A DNA stretch of 29,439 bases, from contig WPIO01000047.1 of NCBI GenBank assembly GCA_009760855.2, positions 3,300,001 to 3,329,439 of the forward strand. Direction: 5' to 3'. The notes under the pieces were generated by a model that saw only the letters and a program-made list of their open reading frames with translations, was not told the origin of the DNA and searched no databases. The translations under genes were made by a program, and so were the position numbers. Origin of the DNA: Cristatella mucedo (Eukaryota > Bryozoa > Phylactolaemata > Cristatellidae). This document shows positions 1-10,660 of this stretch, piece by piece; within the stretch, counting starts at the first letter, position 1; the number at the start of each line of letters is the position of its first letter.

Positions 1-1420
1 GTTCGCGCGCAGCGTGTTTCGCACGGCGTTTTCGAAGGGAGCGGTTTTGAGGACTGGCCGTGCGTGCGAGCGGCGCCGCGGCAGCCGCCGCCCCACCCAT
101 CTCGCGCCGCCGCTACCCACCAATTTCTTATGCCGCAGGTGGTCGCGTCCTCAACTAGCTGCGGCTTTGTGCTTTATTGTTCTGCTTTGATGTCGAGTTA
201 TGACCCTATCCTTTGATGAGGATGAGGATATAACGGTCAAGGCAGCAGCGTCGGAGGGATTTCAAGATAGCCCGACGCGCCGACTGCGGGCGAGCTAAGA
301 ATACACCTTTGCGGCCTTAATGAATGAATTCCTTTTTGCACAGCGCTCAGGCTGGAGTTATGCGCTTACGGTGCGGGAAACGGCGCTACGCGAGTCTGTC
401 TGTAGGTGCGTCGCGTAGTTGGTAAGCAGCTTACGAAACGTCACCTGCGGCAGCCCGCAGCCTATAGCGAGACCGGCGTGCATGAGATGCCTAGTTTGTT
501 CGCTGCAGAAAAGCGCGCGTACGAAATCGCGAGGGCTCTGCGGGCGACGTGCCCATCTCGCTTTTTGGCTCGGGCTCCTACGTCAGAGAGATATTAGCTC
601 GGAGACCTATGACTCCATGCCGCGGCGTGTAAGACAGGTAATTGAAAACCGTTAAGAACCGACCTCCGTTTAAATTACTTTCACAGTAAATAATATTTTA
701 CTTATGAAAGACGTTAAGCAGGGATCTGCTTAACTGTTCGCAGAAATTCATTATGTATTCTTGCGTAGGATAAATCGATAGCCATCGGCCGGCACCAGGT
801 GGGCGTCACCATTCCGGAAGGAACGAGATTTGAGAAGGAGTGCACGTATTGACGCGCGAACGCGCTAGCAGGCGCATAAGTGTATACTATGTACGCGTCC
901 GACAGAGCCATCGACCGCTGCCCGCGAACCGCCGCCGCGTCCCCGCGTTCACGCGCAAGCGCGCAGCGCGGGCGTCAGCTGCCTTTTACCTGGCGACCCG
1001 CGGGAACCGTGCGCCATCCCCTCCCACGCGCGCGTCGCGCGGCAGCACCTCGCTCATGAGCGGCCGTCCTCAGGCCGTTCGCTCGCTGCTCGTCGCCGGG
1101 CGACGGTGCTACGCGACCGCAAGCGACCCGCCCGCCGAGCAGACGCTGCCGCCTCCTCGCTGCGTGGCAGACGTTGCTAATTCGCCAGGCGGCTCTTAAT
1201 GAGCCAATTTGTCGCGGAGCCTTTGCGCCCAGCTCCGATCGAGTTCCCCGAGCTGCCGAGCCGTCGGTGACAGACGCGGCAGTCGGGTCGAGGCGGTCAG
1301 TCGGTCGGTCGCGAGAGCTCCTGTGGCTGCTGGCGCGACCCGGCGTCGTGCCGCTGCTCCGGCGGGCGGTGCGCGTCCGCGAGACCCAGGCTGAAGCGCT
1401 TGCGTGCCCTCGCCAACCGC
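1..1420. other. GC- and CpG-rich DNA, no gene recognised
   Basis: This stretch is rich in CG dinucleotides and in CGCG/GCGC blocks, especially from about 840 to 1420. It holds several open frames of 60-120 codons on both strands, but they overlap one another, have Arg/Ala/Ser-rich composition expected of random GC-rich DNA, and show no domain I recognise. It could be part of a CpG-rich promoter or first-exon region of a neighbouring gene, but I see no convincing start context or splice pattern. Only the composition is seen; the promoter idea is inference. Confidence 0.4.
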
Positions 1421-1422
1421 TC

Positions 1423-1424
<2 letters not shown>

Positions 1425-1488
<64 letters not shown>

Positions 1489-1752
1489 TCGTGGTAGCTT
1501 CGGAGACGAGAGAGAGAGATGAGAGAGAACAGACCAGACAGACAATAACAGACAGAGACAGAGACACGACACAGACAGACTTAGACGACAGAGACATTGC
1601 AAGAGACAGAGATAGACAGAGAGAGAGACAGAGAGAGACAAGAGAGAGACAGAGCCAGAGAGGACAGTGATAGACATAGAGAGACAGAGAGGAACAGTAG
1701 AGCTACAGAGAGAGAGAGAGAGAGAGACAGAGAGAGACAGAGAGAGAGAGAG
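1425..1752. repeat. (GA)n microsatellite with degenerate GA-rich flank
   Basis: A perfect (GA)n run occupies 1425-1486. After a short gap an imperfect purine-rich array continues from about 1508 to 1752, built from GAGA blocks interrupted by ACA, GACA and CAGA units. This is consistent with an old, decaying array next to a young, still perfect one. The reading frames across it (Arg-Glu on plus, Ser-Leu on minus) are repeat translations. Confidence 0.95.
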
Positions 1753-1939
1753 CGCGCACCGACGCGGGTTTGCACAACTTTCCGTGCGTTCTTCGTTTTG
1801 CAACGTGACCAAGATCGATTACTTGTTAGACGCCCTAGCGACTGCCAACTTGAAGGCGTTCGGCTGAGGTGGCTGTTTGTTTTATGCACTTCAGCGCTAG
1901 CGGATGTATACAAGCACACACGCACTACGTCACAGGATA

Positions 1940-2176
1940 TGTATATAAATGATTATATCGATATTATATATATATATATATATATTATATATGATATTAT
2001 ATATATATATTAGGTATATATATATATATATTATTATGATATTCGAATATACCCTATTATATATTCTATATAATTATATATATATATATATATATATATA
2101 GGCGTATATATAGGCATATTTATATAGACATGTTTATATAGACATGTTTATATATATATATATATATATATTTACA
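1940..2176. repeat. TA-rich compound microsatellite
   Basis: Several (TA)n runs are separated by short unique pieces. Within it the 14-bp unit TTTATATAGACATG occurs twice in tandem at 2119-2132 and 2133-2146, which shows that duplication has also used a longer unit here. There is no gene. Confidence 0.9.
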
Positions 2177-3860
2177 TATGTTTAGAGCGTCGTCGTGAAG
2201 CAGAAACAGTGCTCCCTGTTTAGACTATCGCTCGCTCAGCTCGGCGGCAAGTCGAGGCAGGCCCGATTTCCGACGTCTGTAGGGCAGCTTGAGGTCCGAA
2301 TGTGGTTAGGTGTCACGTGACAAATTGCGTCAGCCGTGCGTATAAGTCAACTGCAATTAAGGGTCAAATCTGGGTGTGTCGGCCGATGCATAAAACAAGT
2401 TCAACTAGTGTGCACTTGGCTGGCGGGGGCTGCTAAGCGTCTCTTGGCGAAAGTCTTCCGCAACCATCACTCCATCGAAGGAAAGCGGACGCCAGCCTAT
2501 TAGAAGCGTCCGCTCATTCGGCTGCGAACTCGGCTTGCCCTGAGCGCGTGGACTGCCCCAGAGTGATCCGTGGGGCATGCGACCCTGGCTTCGCAGGTTC
2601 GACGAGGACGCACGACAGCCGCCAGTACCGGAGGTGACAATCGACGTGCATTTGCGAAGGCGTAACTTAACGCGTCTTTACGCTCTCTTGCTTGCGAACT
2701 TCCCACTCTGTTTAGTGCAGAGATTCACCAGAATGCACTGCTAAGGATAAGCAAGTGCCACCTGAAAAAGCGCAAATGTTATACCGACTGGCGGTGGCTC
2801 CTTTCCGGAAGACTCTGGGTCTCAGTCTAGCTGCGAGCTACTACCTGTTGGCTGTGTCGACTGAGTGCGTCAGCCAAGGGTGGAAGGCAAGTGCCTCGAT
2901 TTCTTCAAAGACCCAACCAAGCTAGCAGAGATGAGAGCGAGACAACTAATTAAAAGCCAAAGATAACTGCAGAATGCACCAGTGCGATGAGCTCGGCTCG
3001 TGCAATCGTGAGGATGCAGATGGGGCAGCCGTGGCCGCGCATGCGCGGCCGGCCGAACGCAGCGGCTTCGCAGCCGCCCGCCGATCGGCTCGCGTGCGTC
3101 GAGCGCCGCGCTAGCAGCTGCGCCCGGCAACCGGACGCCCGAAATTGAAGGAACGCCGAGCCTGCCGTGCCGAGCTCGCTCCGCGGGGTCGGCGCTCGCG
3201 CCGGCGGCGGGCTGCGCCGGCGGGCGGTGTGCCGCGCGGTGAAAGCTCAAAAGATTCTCCATTGAAAAGAGTGCTCGAAGGATTTCGCGCGAGTAAACCA
3301 GCGCCGCCGTAACTCGCTAGAATCGCCGCTGGCGCGAGTCGCTGCGGCTGACAGATGGAGCGGCGGTGGCGGCGGCTGCGGCGGCGACGGAGCGACCGCC
3401 AGGCGCCGCCGCCGCCGCACCGCTCGAGGGCTCGCTAGAGCGACCCACCGGAGCTCTGTGGCACGTACGCTCCGCCTCCACCTCCCAGGCCTACGCTCTC
3501 TCCGCTTCCAGGCACTGGAGTGTGAGTGTGCACGCTATTGCCGCAACTCGACGGCAAACGGCGAGTGCCTAAGGCGCGCCCGACGTTCGCTGCCGCCAGG
3601 CGTCGCTCGGCAGCGGCTATGGCGACGGCAGAGGCTGGCTGAGCATCGCTCGCTGATGCTTGTCGGCCAGCCGGGTCCAGACTGCTCGGCCACCTCCTCG
3701 AACAAAGAACGCTTTGAGCACAGCTACGTGCCTGCTGTATAGGCTGCCGAGTCCGCCCGAATTGCTAGCTTTCTGAAGGGCCGCGATGCAATCGCGTGCC
3801 CGACAAAAGACAGCTCGGTACTCAATACTGGGTGACAGGCAGAGAATGACAGAGAGATAC
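2177..3860. other. CpG-rich DNA with a CGG/GCC-rich core, no gene recognised
   Basis: The segment is GC-rich, most strongly from about 2990 to 3650. At 3359-3422 a CGG/GCC-type trinucleotide-like run (GGCGG, GCGGCGGC, GCCGCCGCC) gives Ala- or Arg-rich open frames. The composition resembles a CpG island. No open frame carries a domain I recognise, and plus- and minus-strand frames overlap, so none is called as a gene. A promoter role is possible but not shown. Confidence 0.4.
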
Positions 3861-3864
3861 GGAG

Positions 3865-3866
3865 AG

Positions 3867-3939
<73 letters not shown>
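3865..3939. repeat. (GA)n microsatellite
   Basis: An almost perfect (GA)n run of about 75 bp, preceded by imperfect GA-rich sequence from about 3837. The apparent Glu-Arg and Ser-Leu frames are translations of the repeat. Confidence 0.95.
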
Positions 3940-3945
<6 letters not shown>

Positions 3946-5560
3946 GCTGGCAGTCGATTATAGGGTGTGGTGGATGAGAAGACTCTCTGTCGGTCGCCAA
4001 CCACCCACCGTTGCCACCAGCTCTCTTAGTTTCGCAGCTGTTCCCACCAACTCACGTCATGGGAGGCATTCGCACAGCTTCACAGTCACCTTCTTTCAAT
4101 CAAGTCTTCGTAAGAGTGCAGTTTGGCAAACAAGAACGGCTCCCTGGCTGCCAACCGATTCGTGGTGCAGCCAAGCGGAGGGTATGCGTTGCGGAAGCCG
4201 ACAACTAATGGCAGCTGCAGGGCTAGAAATCGGCAGCTGCTATTTGCTAGCAAACACGGCAAGCAGCTGCAGAAGCTTGACCGGTTGATAAAGCGTGGCC
4301 TTTGCATCTAGGGGAAGCTTAGGAAAACACAGTCAGCTGGCTTCAGTATTTAGCATTTATTGCCTACTTGAAGTGTGTATGTGACATGTATAATCATATA
4401 GCTGTAAATTCATTTGTTTAGATAGCGCTGCAAGAGCGATTAATTTTGATCCAGGCGCGTTTTACCTGCCGCAGGACTTGAGAGACCGCGATCTCGGTCG
4501 TTTATGGTTAGCGCCTCACCCCTGGGGGCCAAAGCCGGGTACGTCGTAGAGCTTCTGCCATTGACGCCGAAATGCATGCCTCATGCGCTCGGCTATCCTC
4601 GGACTCTGCTTGGGGAACTGAAGTCGCTGAACGAGGTGAGCAGCATGTAAGAACAGAGCGCAGGAGGCAGCGTGAACTGCAGCACGCCTTGAAAGAACGT
4701 GCTGCAGTCGGCAGAAGGAAGGTGCATTTACGTAGTAGGACGGGTGCCAGCGTGGATGCACAGAGTTCGTAGGGAAAAACATCTAGAGATACGTAACGCA
4801 CGAGAGCTAAGCAGGGGATTCCCAAATGGGTCTTTCTCCAGTTAGTCCTAGCTCGCCAACCCATCTAGCGAAGCATTCGTCTGGGTCAACGAGTGCACGA
4901 GATCATTCCAGGGTTGCTCGGACCGTGCGGATTGTTAAGCCGCAGGCTGGTAAGGATGAATGGAAATTGCTACGACTTTTTATGGCGGCTAGCGAGTCCT
5001 TAAACGTCGCGTAGTAATTCGCTCTGAACCGTTTACTTTACCTAAATAGGCCACAGTTTCCCCATATCCGTCCTTACGTAGGGACAGCACGACGTTAGTT
5101 CATTGGTTACTAACGTCTCAGAATAAAAGTTACTAAAGGCTCAGAATAAAAGGAGCCGACGGGTCAAGAAAAGTAGGAACAGTTGGTAACGCTAGCTTCG
5201 GGTGTTTTGAATATGGGCATCGGTGTCTGCCGCTGCCGATCATTCAAACTTTACACATTACCAGCAAGTGATGAAAAGGGGGTAACTATGGAAGTAAATT
5301 CTTGCACGTAGCGAGGTGCATTCCTTCACTTTCTTCCTAGCATTAAGTGCCTGGAAAGGTGTTTAGCTCTCACAGAGAACTACATAAATTTCGTGGTAGT
5401 ATTGTTATTGCTATTAGCAGCGTTCTTGGCGCGGATTTCCCCTTTTCGCTTCTTTGCACATTTTTGGTAGTCACTACAATGATTTCAAGCATTTTTAGCC
5501 TGGAGGTATCTCAATAACCTGGAGTCCTACGTAGTGTTTGCATAAATACACACAGTGTGT
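3940..5560. other. No gene recognised
   Basis: Mixed-composition sequence in which the CpG content falls from left to right. Open frames are 60-118 codons long, overlap on both strands and have no recognisable domain. The only local structure I can support is the short tandem duplication at 5107-5152. Confidence 0.35.
5107..5152 (+). repeat. 23-bp tandem duplication, two copies
   Basis: The unit at 5107-5129 is followed directly by a second copy at 5130-5152. Both begin TTACTAA and end CTCAGAATAAAAG, and they differ at two positions in the middle. Each copy carries an AATAAA hexamer, so the locus has two closely spaced poly(A)-signal-like sites. Without a transcript that resemblance may be chance. 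Confidence 0.8.
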
Positions 5561-5564
5561 AGTC

Positions 5565-5865
5565 AGTCCCGCCCTGCGAAACAGATGGGGACCGGAAAAC
5601 CTGTCGTAAGTCGAGCTTTCGTAAGCCAAGAATGGTATACGATGCGTTCTACTGCGATACGTTCTGACGCTGTCGGACATCGTTTCCTCCCCACTCCGTC
5701 CCTAGCGGCTTTGTCAAATCTATCGAGAGCGCGCGGATTTTGGAAAGTTTTCTTGGACACATTTTGTAATTTCAATTTTTTTGCATGACAGTGGCCCAGT
5801 TCATATCTCCGAACTTTCGTTAGTCGAACCGTCGTTAGTTGGAGCTGGCTGTATTTACAAGTATA
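5565..5865. mobile_element. Possible non-autonomous DNA transposon remnant
   Basis: Near 5603-5632 and 5810-5840 two related phrases occur, with the core GAGCTTTCGTAAG and GAACTTTCGTTAG, both surrounded by TCGTTAGTCGAAC-like sequence. Tandem phrases of this kind, combined with a CAGCCAGCTCCAAC end when the right side is read on the minus strand, resemble the termini of pogo/Tigger-type elements. The repeats are in direct orientation, no TA target duplication is clear, and no transposase is present. This is a weak call. Confidence 0.2.
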
Positions 5866-5869
5866 TGTA

Positions 5870-5892
5870 CATATATATATATATATATATAT
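5870..5892. repeat. Short (TA)n microsatellite
   Basis: A short (TA)n run just downstream of the possible transposon remnant. There is no other content. Confidence 0.85.
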
Positions 5893-6840
5893 CCTTAGTT
5901 GACAACACACGTGACTGCTGGTTCTCGTAGCGGTGCATGCGTGTACTCAGTGTACTGTCTGGCCCCTCGCTGTCTCTTTCGCTTCACTCCTCCTGAGGAA
6001 ACTTTACTTTACAAAACGGATGTTGGATGCTCGCTGCCACACCTAAAACACCATTGGAGCAACTGGCGGAGGCAACCGACCGTAATCGATGCCGTCGGCC
6101 AGCAGCAGCAGCAGCAGCAGCTTAGCCGGCAGGATCGCTACGTCTGGCGGGAAGGGGGTGAGCGAGAAGGTGAATGGTCGCGACACGGGAAACTGCAGCC
6201 GCCGGGTCACAATGCAAGGGGGGTGGGCCAAGGGTTGACGAGTTGGCCGCACGCTCGCGCTGACGCGAAAACCATGAGCTTCGGCTCCAGCGACCGCACG
6301 GCTGCAGAGCAGCGGATTGCGATAAACGAGCCGAGCTGCGTGCCAGAACATTAAGCGCGTGCACCGAAGATGCTTTTGCTGCCGGCCCCTTTGATGTTAG
6401 CTCCCGCCCCCCCCAGCTGAGGATCGCTCCTTCCGTTAAAAGGCTTTCGCAGGCTCAAACGCTCAAACGTAGGACGGCAGGCTTTGATCCGCACGCAGCC
6501 GCCGTTAACCGATGGCGGCTGCGGCTGCAGAGACTTTAACCTGTGCAGCAGCTAAAATGAGGCCGCGTTAGCGGTTTCTTTCTTAGCGTTCTGCCATCTG
6601 CGTTTCGCTGGAATTGTTGCGCGCACGCCGCCTGCCCTCGACCGCGACCAGAGGGGACTGTCGGCTGCCGCTCGAGTCGATGGGGGGGGGGGATGGTCTG
6701 CGTCACGTGGTCTGCTGACCGCGGCCGCATTTCGCGTCCGACGATCCCAGCGGCGCCTTCAGAGCGCTCGTTTGGCTCTGCTCTGCGCTGCTGCGGCGAA
6801 GGCTCCGGTAGTTGACCGATTGATGGCTTCTAACGAAACG
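5893..6840. other. No gene recognised; contains a short CAG run
   Basis: GC-rich sequence. A short (CAG/AGC)n run lies at 6101-6120, and a G10 homopolymer lies at about 6684-6693. The 151-codon plus-strand frame at 5899-6354 crosses the CAG run (poly-Gln), but it has no domain I recognise and competes with minus-strand frames, so I do not call it a gene. Confidence 0.35.
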
Positions 6841-6841
6841 A

Positions 6842-6934
6842 GTCATGCTACCACTAGCCACTCGACCCTGTTTTATTGTGTAGAAGGAGAAAGTGCCTAG
6901 GAAGAGATTGAGTTCGCTGAGGGCGCTATACAAA

Positions 6935-6967
<33 letters not shown>
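6842..6967 (+). mobile_element. 3' end of an L2/CR1-type LINE, heavily 5'-truncated
   Basis: The piece starts with CATGCTACCACTAGCCAC, matching the 3' untranslated region of the LINE at 14.9-16.3 kb (CATGCTGCCACTAACCAC there). It continues with the same terminal block (AGTGCCTAGGAAGAGATT, then GAGGGCGCTATACAAATT) and ends in an (ATT)n tail at about 6936-6967. Strand is set by the tail. LINEs commonly insert as 5'-truncated copies, and this one retains only about 125 bp, so it encodes nothing. The spacing between the two matching blocks is shorter than in the 16-kb copy, implying an internal deletion or a different subfamily. Confidence 0.75.
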
Positions 6968-7608
6968 CCAGTAAAAACGCCGTCATCATCAGTCTGATCA
7001 GATCGGGTAATTTCTGAAAACGGGATTGTAGGGGTCTGCTGGGCGGTGTCGCGTATGAAACCCATTTCAATATTCAGAGACCGCATTCCCGCGTAATGCG
7101 ATGACAGTGACAGCTTATTTGTGCAATAGCCGTCCTGCTGCAAAGGCGGAAGCAGCAGGCATCCGGAAAGCTTCGTCGAGAGCGTAGGGTGGGTCGAGCG
7201 GGGGTGGGTAAAACCAGCGTTCGCTTACCGCGGCAGGCGACAGTGCTTACGATGTCTCCATGCGAGCGCATTAGCCAATTCGAAGCGGGGATCTGTGCGC
7301 CACGTGCGAGGAAAAACTCTCCGGGAGGAGCCTCAGTTGCATTACGTCCGCGGTCGTACGCCTCGCTGCGCCACAACGCTAGCTCGTTCGTTCGCAGCGT
7401 CGCACCGCCGGCCGCCACGTTGGCAAGCTGGAGCTCGGTGCGCGCGAGCGAGCGTCCGCATCCGAGCGGCACACGGATTTGCTGCTTATAGGCGCAGTTT
7501 CTATGCAGACGGAGAACGTGCAAGTTTTCATGTAGCTCTGTAATCGCGCTGAATTCAGAGCGTCGGGTTAACGACAATAGGACCAGCCGGTTCAATACTC
7601 GGACCTCC
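6968..7608. other. CpG-rich DNA, no gene recognised
   Basis: The segment from about 7180 to 7480 is very rich in CG dinucleotides. The 173-codon minus-strand frame at 7074-7595 and the overlapping plus-strand frames have no domain I recognise. Long open frames on both strands are expected here because GC-rich DNA has few stop codons. Confidence 0.35.
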
Positions 7609-7632
7609 GAAAATTCGCCCTGGCGAATTTTC
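7609..7632. other. Perfect 11-bp hairpin with a 2-base loop
   Basis: GAAAATTCGCC at 7609-7619 is followed, after the dinucleotide CT, by its exact reverse complement at 7622-7632. The hairpin ends about 7 bp before the tRNA-like A box at 7640, so it sits at the 5' edge of a SINE-like element. Whether it belongs to the element or marks its insertion point is not known. Confidence 0.85.
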
Positions 7633-7633
7633 C

Positions 7634-7700
7634 TGCTCCTTAGCCTAGGGGTAAGGTGGTCGCCCGGGTCGTGGGATCAAGTCTTGCAGCCGGCCATCCT
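7634..7700 (+). mobile_element. tRNA-like SINE head (decayed)
   Basis: TTAGCCTAGGGGTAAGG at 7640-7656 resembles an RNA polymerase III A box. GGGATCAAGTC at 7673-7683 is a weak B box at about the expected spacing. The middle, with a GGTCG...GGGTCGTGGG pattern, resembles the heads at 10.66 kb and 11.0 kb (AAGGTGCTTGC...GGTCGTGGG). It is therefore most likely a tRNA-derived SINE head rather than a functional tRNA gene: I cannot close an acceptor stem. I see no matching LINE-like tail downstream. Confidence 0.5.
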
Positions 7701-8835
7701 TCGTCGCTCCCTACAAGCGGTAGTGATAACCGCCATGGCCCGTCTGCCTCTATACGAATGTCGCTGTTAAATAGGCTGACATTTTCCTTATTTTTACGAC
7801 AGCGTCGAGAACTTTCCGCTGCTGCCGTGGTTTAGGGCGCAGCGCCAAAAGTGAGTTCGGAGGCGGCGGGACGCCGCCGCTCAGAGACGCTGCGCCTACA
7901 GGTCAGAAAGGAGTAGCGGCGGGCAGCGCTCGAGGGCAAGCCGGCATCGGAGCGCACTCCCCCGGGATGGCGACGGCTCGACATCGCGTAGCCGATGCGC
8001 TCGGAATGCAGAGATTTAATGAATGCGATTAAGGGCTAAGGCGTTGGGCGCTCGGCCAAATGAACATAATGGCTACCCTTTATCCGTTTCTTGTTGTCGA
8101 GGGTACGATCTCAAGCAACCGCTGCGGGCGACTGCTTCGCTTTGCTAAGGCGACAGGAGCCAAGGGGGGGGGCTGGTAGAGGGATGACCGGTTCTGTAAG
8201 CTGAGCGACGGGCCCGACGTTTTGCCCGAGAAGCCGGGACACTGATGCACGCTTTATGATCGGGCCAGACATATGGAAAGCTTGAAGTTGTGATAAGACA
8301 ATGCTGCCGGGTCCGCTGAGCCGAGTTGACTTGAGGGCCTCCGGCACAACCGTTCGGACCTGCCGGCCTTGTCCGACGAGAAACCCCAAGGGAACTAAAC
8401 GGCATGGCCGAGTAAGACGAGTACGCTCGCTCGAAAGCTAATCGATCGAGACATCTGCAGACTCAACGATGACCGAGATTGACTGAGCCTGACTTTGAGC
8501 GGCTTTGGTGAAGTTTATGCGCCGCCACCAACCGATCGCCTATGAGCCCCGAACAACGATTTCGTCCGGTTGAAGGTCTGTGCAAAAGTTCAACGAGTCA
8601 CGCAGTACATTATCGTCTCGGGGTCGGGATGCCAAGGAAAACTATTCTGGTAACAGTGTGCAATTGTGCAGGGAAGGTCGTAATTGGGCAATATAGGTAG
8701 CCAATTGTTGCTTTGGCCACTCGCAGCCGCCGCTCGTTTCGGCGTTTAGCAATGTGTTCTTAAAGGACGTCGGGGTGCGACTGCTGATGGCTACAAGTCT
8801 GCTCTAAAAGTCTTGGCTGCCAGGCTTTTGTCGTC
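7701..8835. other. CpG-rich DNA, no gene recognised
   Basis: GC-rich unique-looking sequence. The minus-strand frames at 8111-8405 overlap each other in different phases and show no domain. No repeat family seen elsewhere in the window is apparent here. Confidence 0.35.
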
Positions 8836-8839
8836 CTAG

Positions 8840-9176
8840 ACCTCCATCCCGCTTCTCTCTCCATCTGTCCCTCTCTTTCTGTCTTTCTGTCCTTCTCTTT
8901 CTCTTCTCTCTTTTCTGTCCCGGTCTTTCTCTTTCCACTCTCTTTCTTTCTGTCACTCTCTTTCTCTCTCCCTCCCTCAGTCTTTGTCTCCTCTCTCCCT
9001 CTCTCTCTCTCCCCTTTCTCTCTCTCTTCCTCTCTCCCCCTCTCTCTTTCTCTCTCTCTCTCTCTCACTCTATCTCTTTATCTCTCTCTCTCCCTCTAAC
9101 TATCTCTCTTTCTATCCCCCTCTCTCCCCCTCTCTCTTTCTCATCTCTCTATCTCTCTCTCCTCTCTCTATTTCTC

Positions 9177-9207
<31 letters not shown>

Positions 9208-9562
9208 CTCTCCTCTCTCTCTCCCCTCTCACTCCCTCTATATATATAGCTCTCTCCCCCTCTCTCTCCCCCCCTCTCTCCCCTCTCTTTATCTCTCTCT
9301 CTCTTCTCTCTCTCTCCTCTCTCTATCTCTCTCTCCCTCTGTCTCGCTCCCTCTGTCTCTCTCCATCTCTCTATCTCTCTCTCTCCCCTTCTCTCTCTCT
9401 GTCCTCTTTCTATCTCTCTCTCTCTCTCTCTCTCCCTCTCTCTCCCTCTATCTCTCTGTCTCCCCTTTCTTTCTCTCCCTCTCTCCATCTCTCTCTCTCT
9501 CTCTATCTCTGTATCTCTCTTTCCCTCCCCATCTCACTCTCCCTCTCTCTCTCTCCCTCTCT

Positions 9563-9595
<33 letters not shown>

Positions 9596-9605
9596 CATCT
9601 CTCAC
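8840..9605. repeat. Long imperfect (CT)n pyrimidine tract
   Basis: About 750 bp of almost pure pyrimidine on the plus strand, built from CTCTCT blocks interrupted by TTT, CCC and ATCT, with one small TATATATA island near 9240. The left edge (8840-8990) is more TTTCT-like and more decayed, and the right part is purer. The 243-codon Ser-Leu-Pro frame (plus) and the Arg-Glu frame (minus) are repeat translations. Mirror-symmetric purine/pyrimidine tracts of this size can adopt triplex DNA, but that is a general property and not shown here. Confidence 0.95.
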
Positions 9606-10655
9606 TACTGGCATTGCCAATGCTGCCGGAGGCTCACTTATCCGTCCAGGCGCTGCTCCGTGGGTGCTCCAGGGCTGCTGCTGCTGCCCGCAATGACGAA
9701 ATGCAGCGACGGTAATGCTGCATCATCATCCCCCCCTAACTGCCCCCTCTCCTGCCCGCTCCAAGTGGCCTGCCAGGTGCCAAGAGTAAAAGCCGAGCAG
9801 CTTCTACTCTGACCGAGATCAGCCGAGCGGTTTCGGCGAGCCCTCTTGAGGCTAAGCGTCACCTCGAGGCATCATGCCCTGGCCAAACGAGTAGATAAAT
9901 ACGTTCTCAGCCGCAGCAGCTTTTGTCAACGGCGAAGATGCATCTGCTGCGAAGAAAGGAGCCAAAGCGTTTCGTGCCTACGCAGGAGCTGTCGAGTGTT
10001 CGGCAGAGAGGAATGCTCCCGCGAAAGCGGCTGCAGCTGCTAAGAAGAGCCACTCGGCAACGGTGCAGCTCTGATGCTGCTGCACGGGCACTGTTCGCCG
10101 GATGCGACTGCTCGCTCGGGGCAACACGGGGGAGGGGAGGGGGAGGAGTTTCCCCTCGACTTCAGGCCGCTGACTCGGGTTGCAGGATGCAGCCGGGCAG
10201 AGAGATGTCGGTTCTCGGTCGCCTGTTCACGTCTGCTAGTTCGGCTGACTCGAGCTGATCAAAGTCGGTCGTCACGTGCTAAGTCATGTCAAGCTCTGCT
10301 CTGTGTAGCCGGCGGCCGAACGCAAGCAATAAAACAAAGCTGCCTTAGGTCAGCTGTCAGCTGCCAATCCGTCCGTCGTCTGTCTTGCTGTCCTTGCAGC
10401 CCTCAGCAATCTTCAGCGTGGCCGCATGAGCTAATCAAACCGAAAGCTCTAACGGAGGCGGAGTCTCACCATTTTCACCATATTTTTTTCTGAATAATCA
10501 ACTAGTCAGCGTTGGTGAACCGAGCTCATAGCTAATTCTTATGATTCACCACCCCCACCCCACCCCCCCTGCCTAGTTGGCTGTAGTCTTACTGCTGAGA
10601 CGGAGGAATTTGGGCTGAAGAAAACAAGAAGGGTCACGGCCAGTCATAGAGATTA
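9606..10655. other. No gene recognised; C-rich G-quadruplex-like site near 10.55 kb
   Basis: Moderately GC-rich sequence without a convincing gene. The plus-strand frames at 9846-10493 overlap in different phases and have no domain. A C-rich tract at 10549-10569 gives runs of 6, 4, 5 and 2 guanines on the minus strand, separated by single T residues, which is a plausible two-layer G-quadruplex motif. Confidence 0.35.
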
Positions 10656-10660
10656 AATGG

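Noticed and set aside
3366-3572. Ala-rich frame starting in the CGG/GCC-rich run, possible first exon
   Set aside because: There is no convincing start context or donor site, and the composition alone explains the frame.
5899-6354. A 151-codon open frame with a poly-Gln run
   Set aside because: There is no recognisable domain, the Gln run comes from a short CAG repeat, and competing minus-strand frames cover the same DNA.
7074-7595. A 173-codon minus-strand open frame
   Set aside because: It lies in CpG-rich DNA where long chance frames occur on both strands, and no motif was found.
7634-7710. A functional tRNA gene
   Set aside because: The B box is weak and I could not close acceptor and T stems; the similarity to SINE heads in the window explains it better.
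8984-9715. A 243-codon plus-strand Ser/Leu/Pro-rich open frame
   Set aside because: It is the CT-rich tract read through, with a short unique end and no domain or signal of selection.
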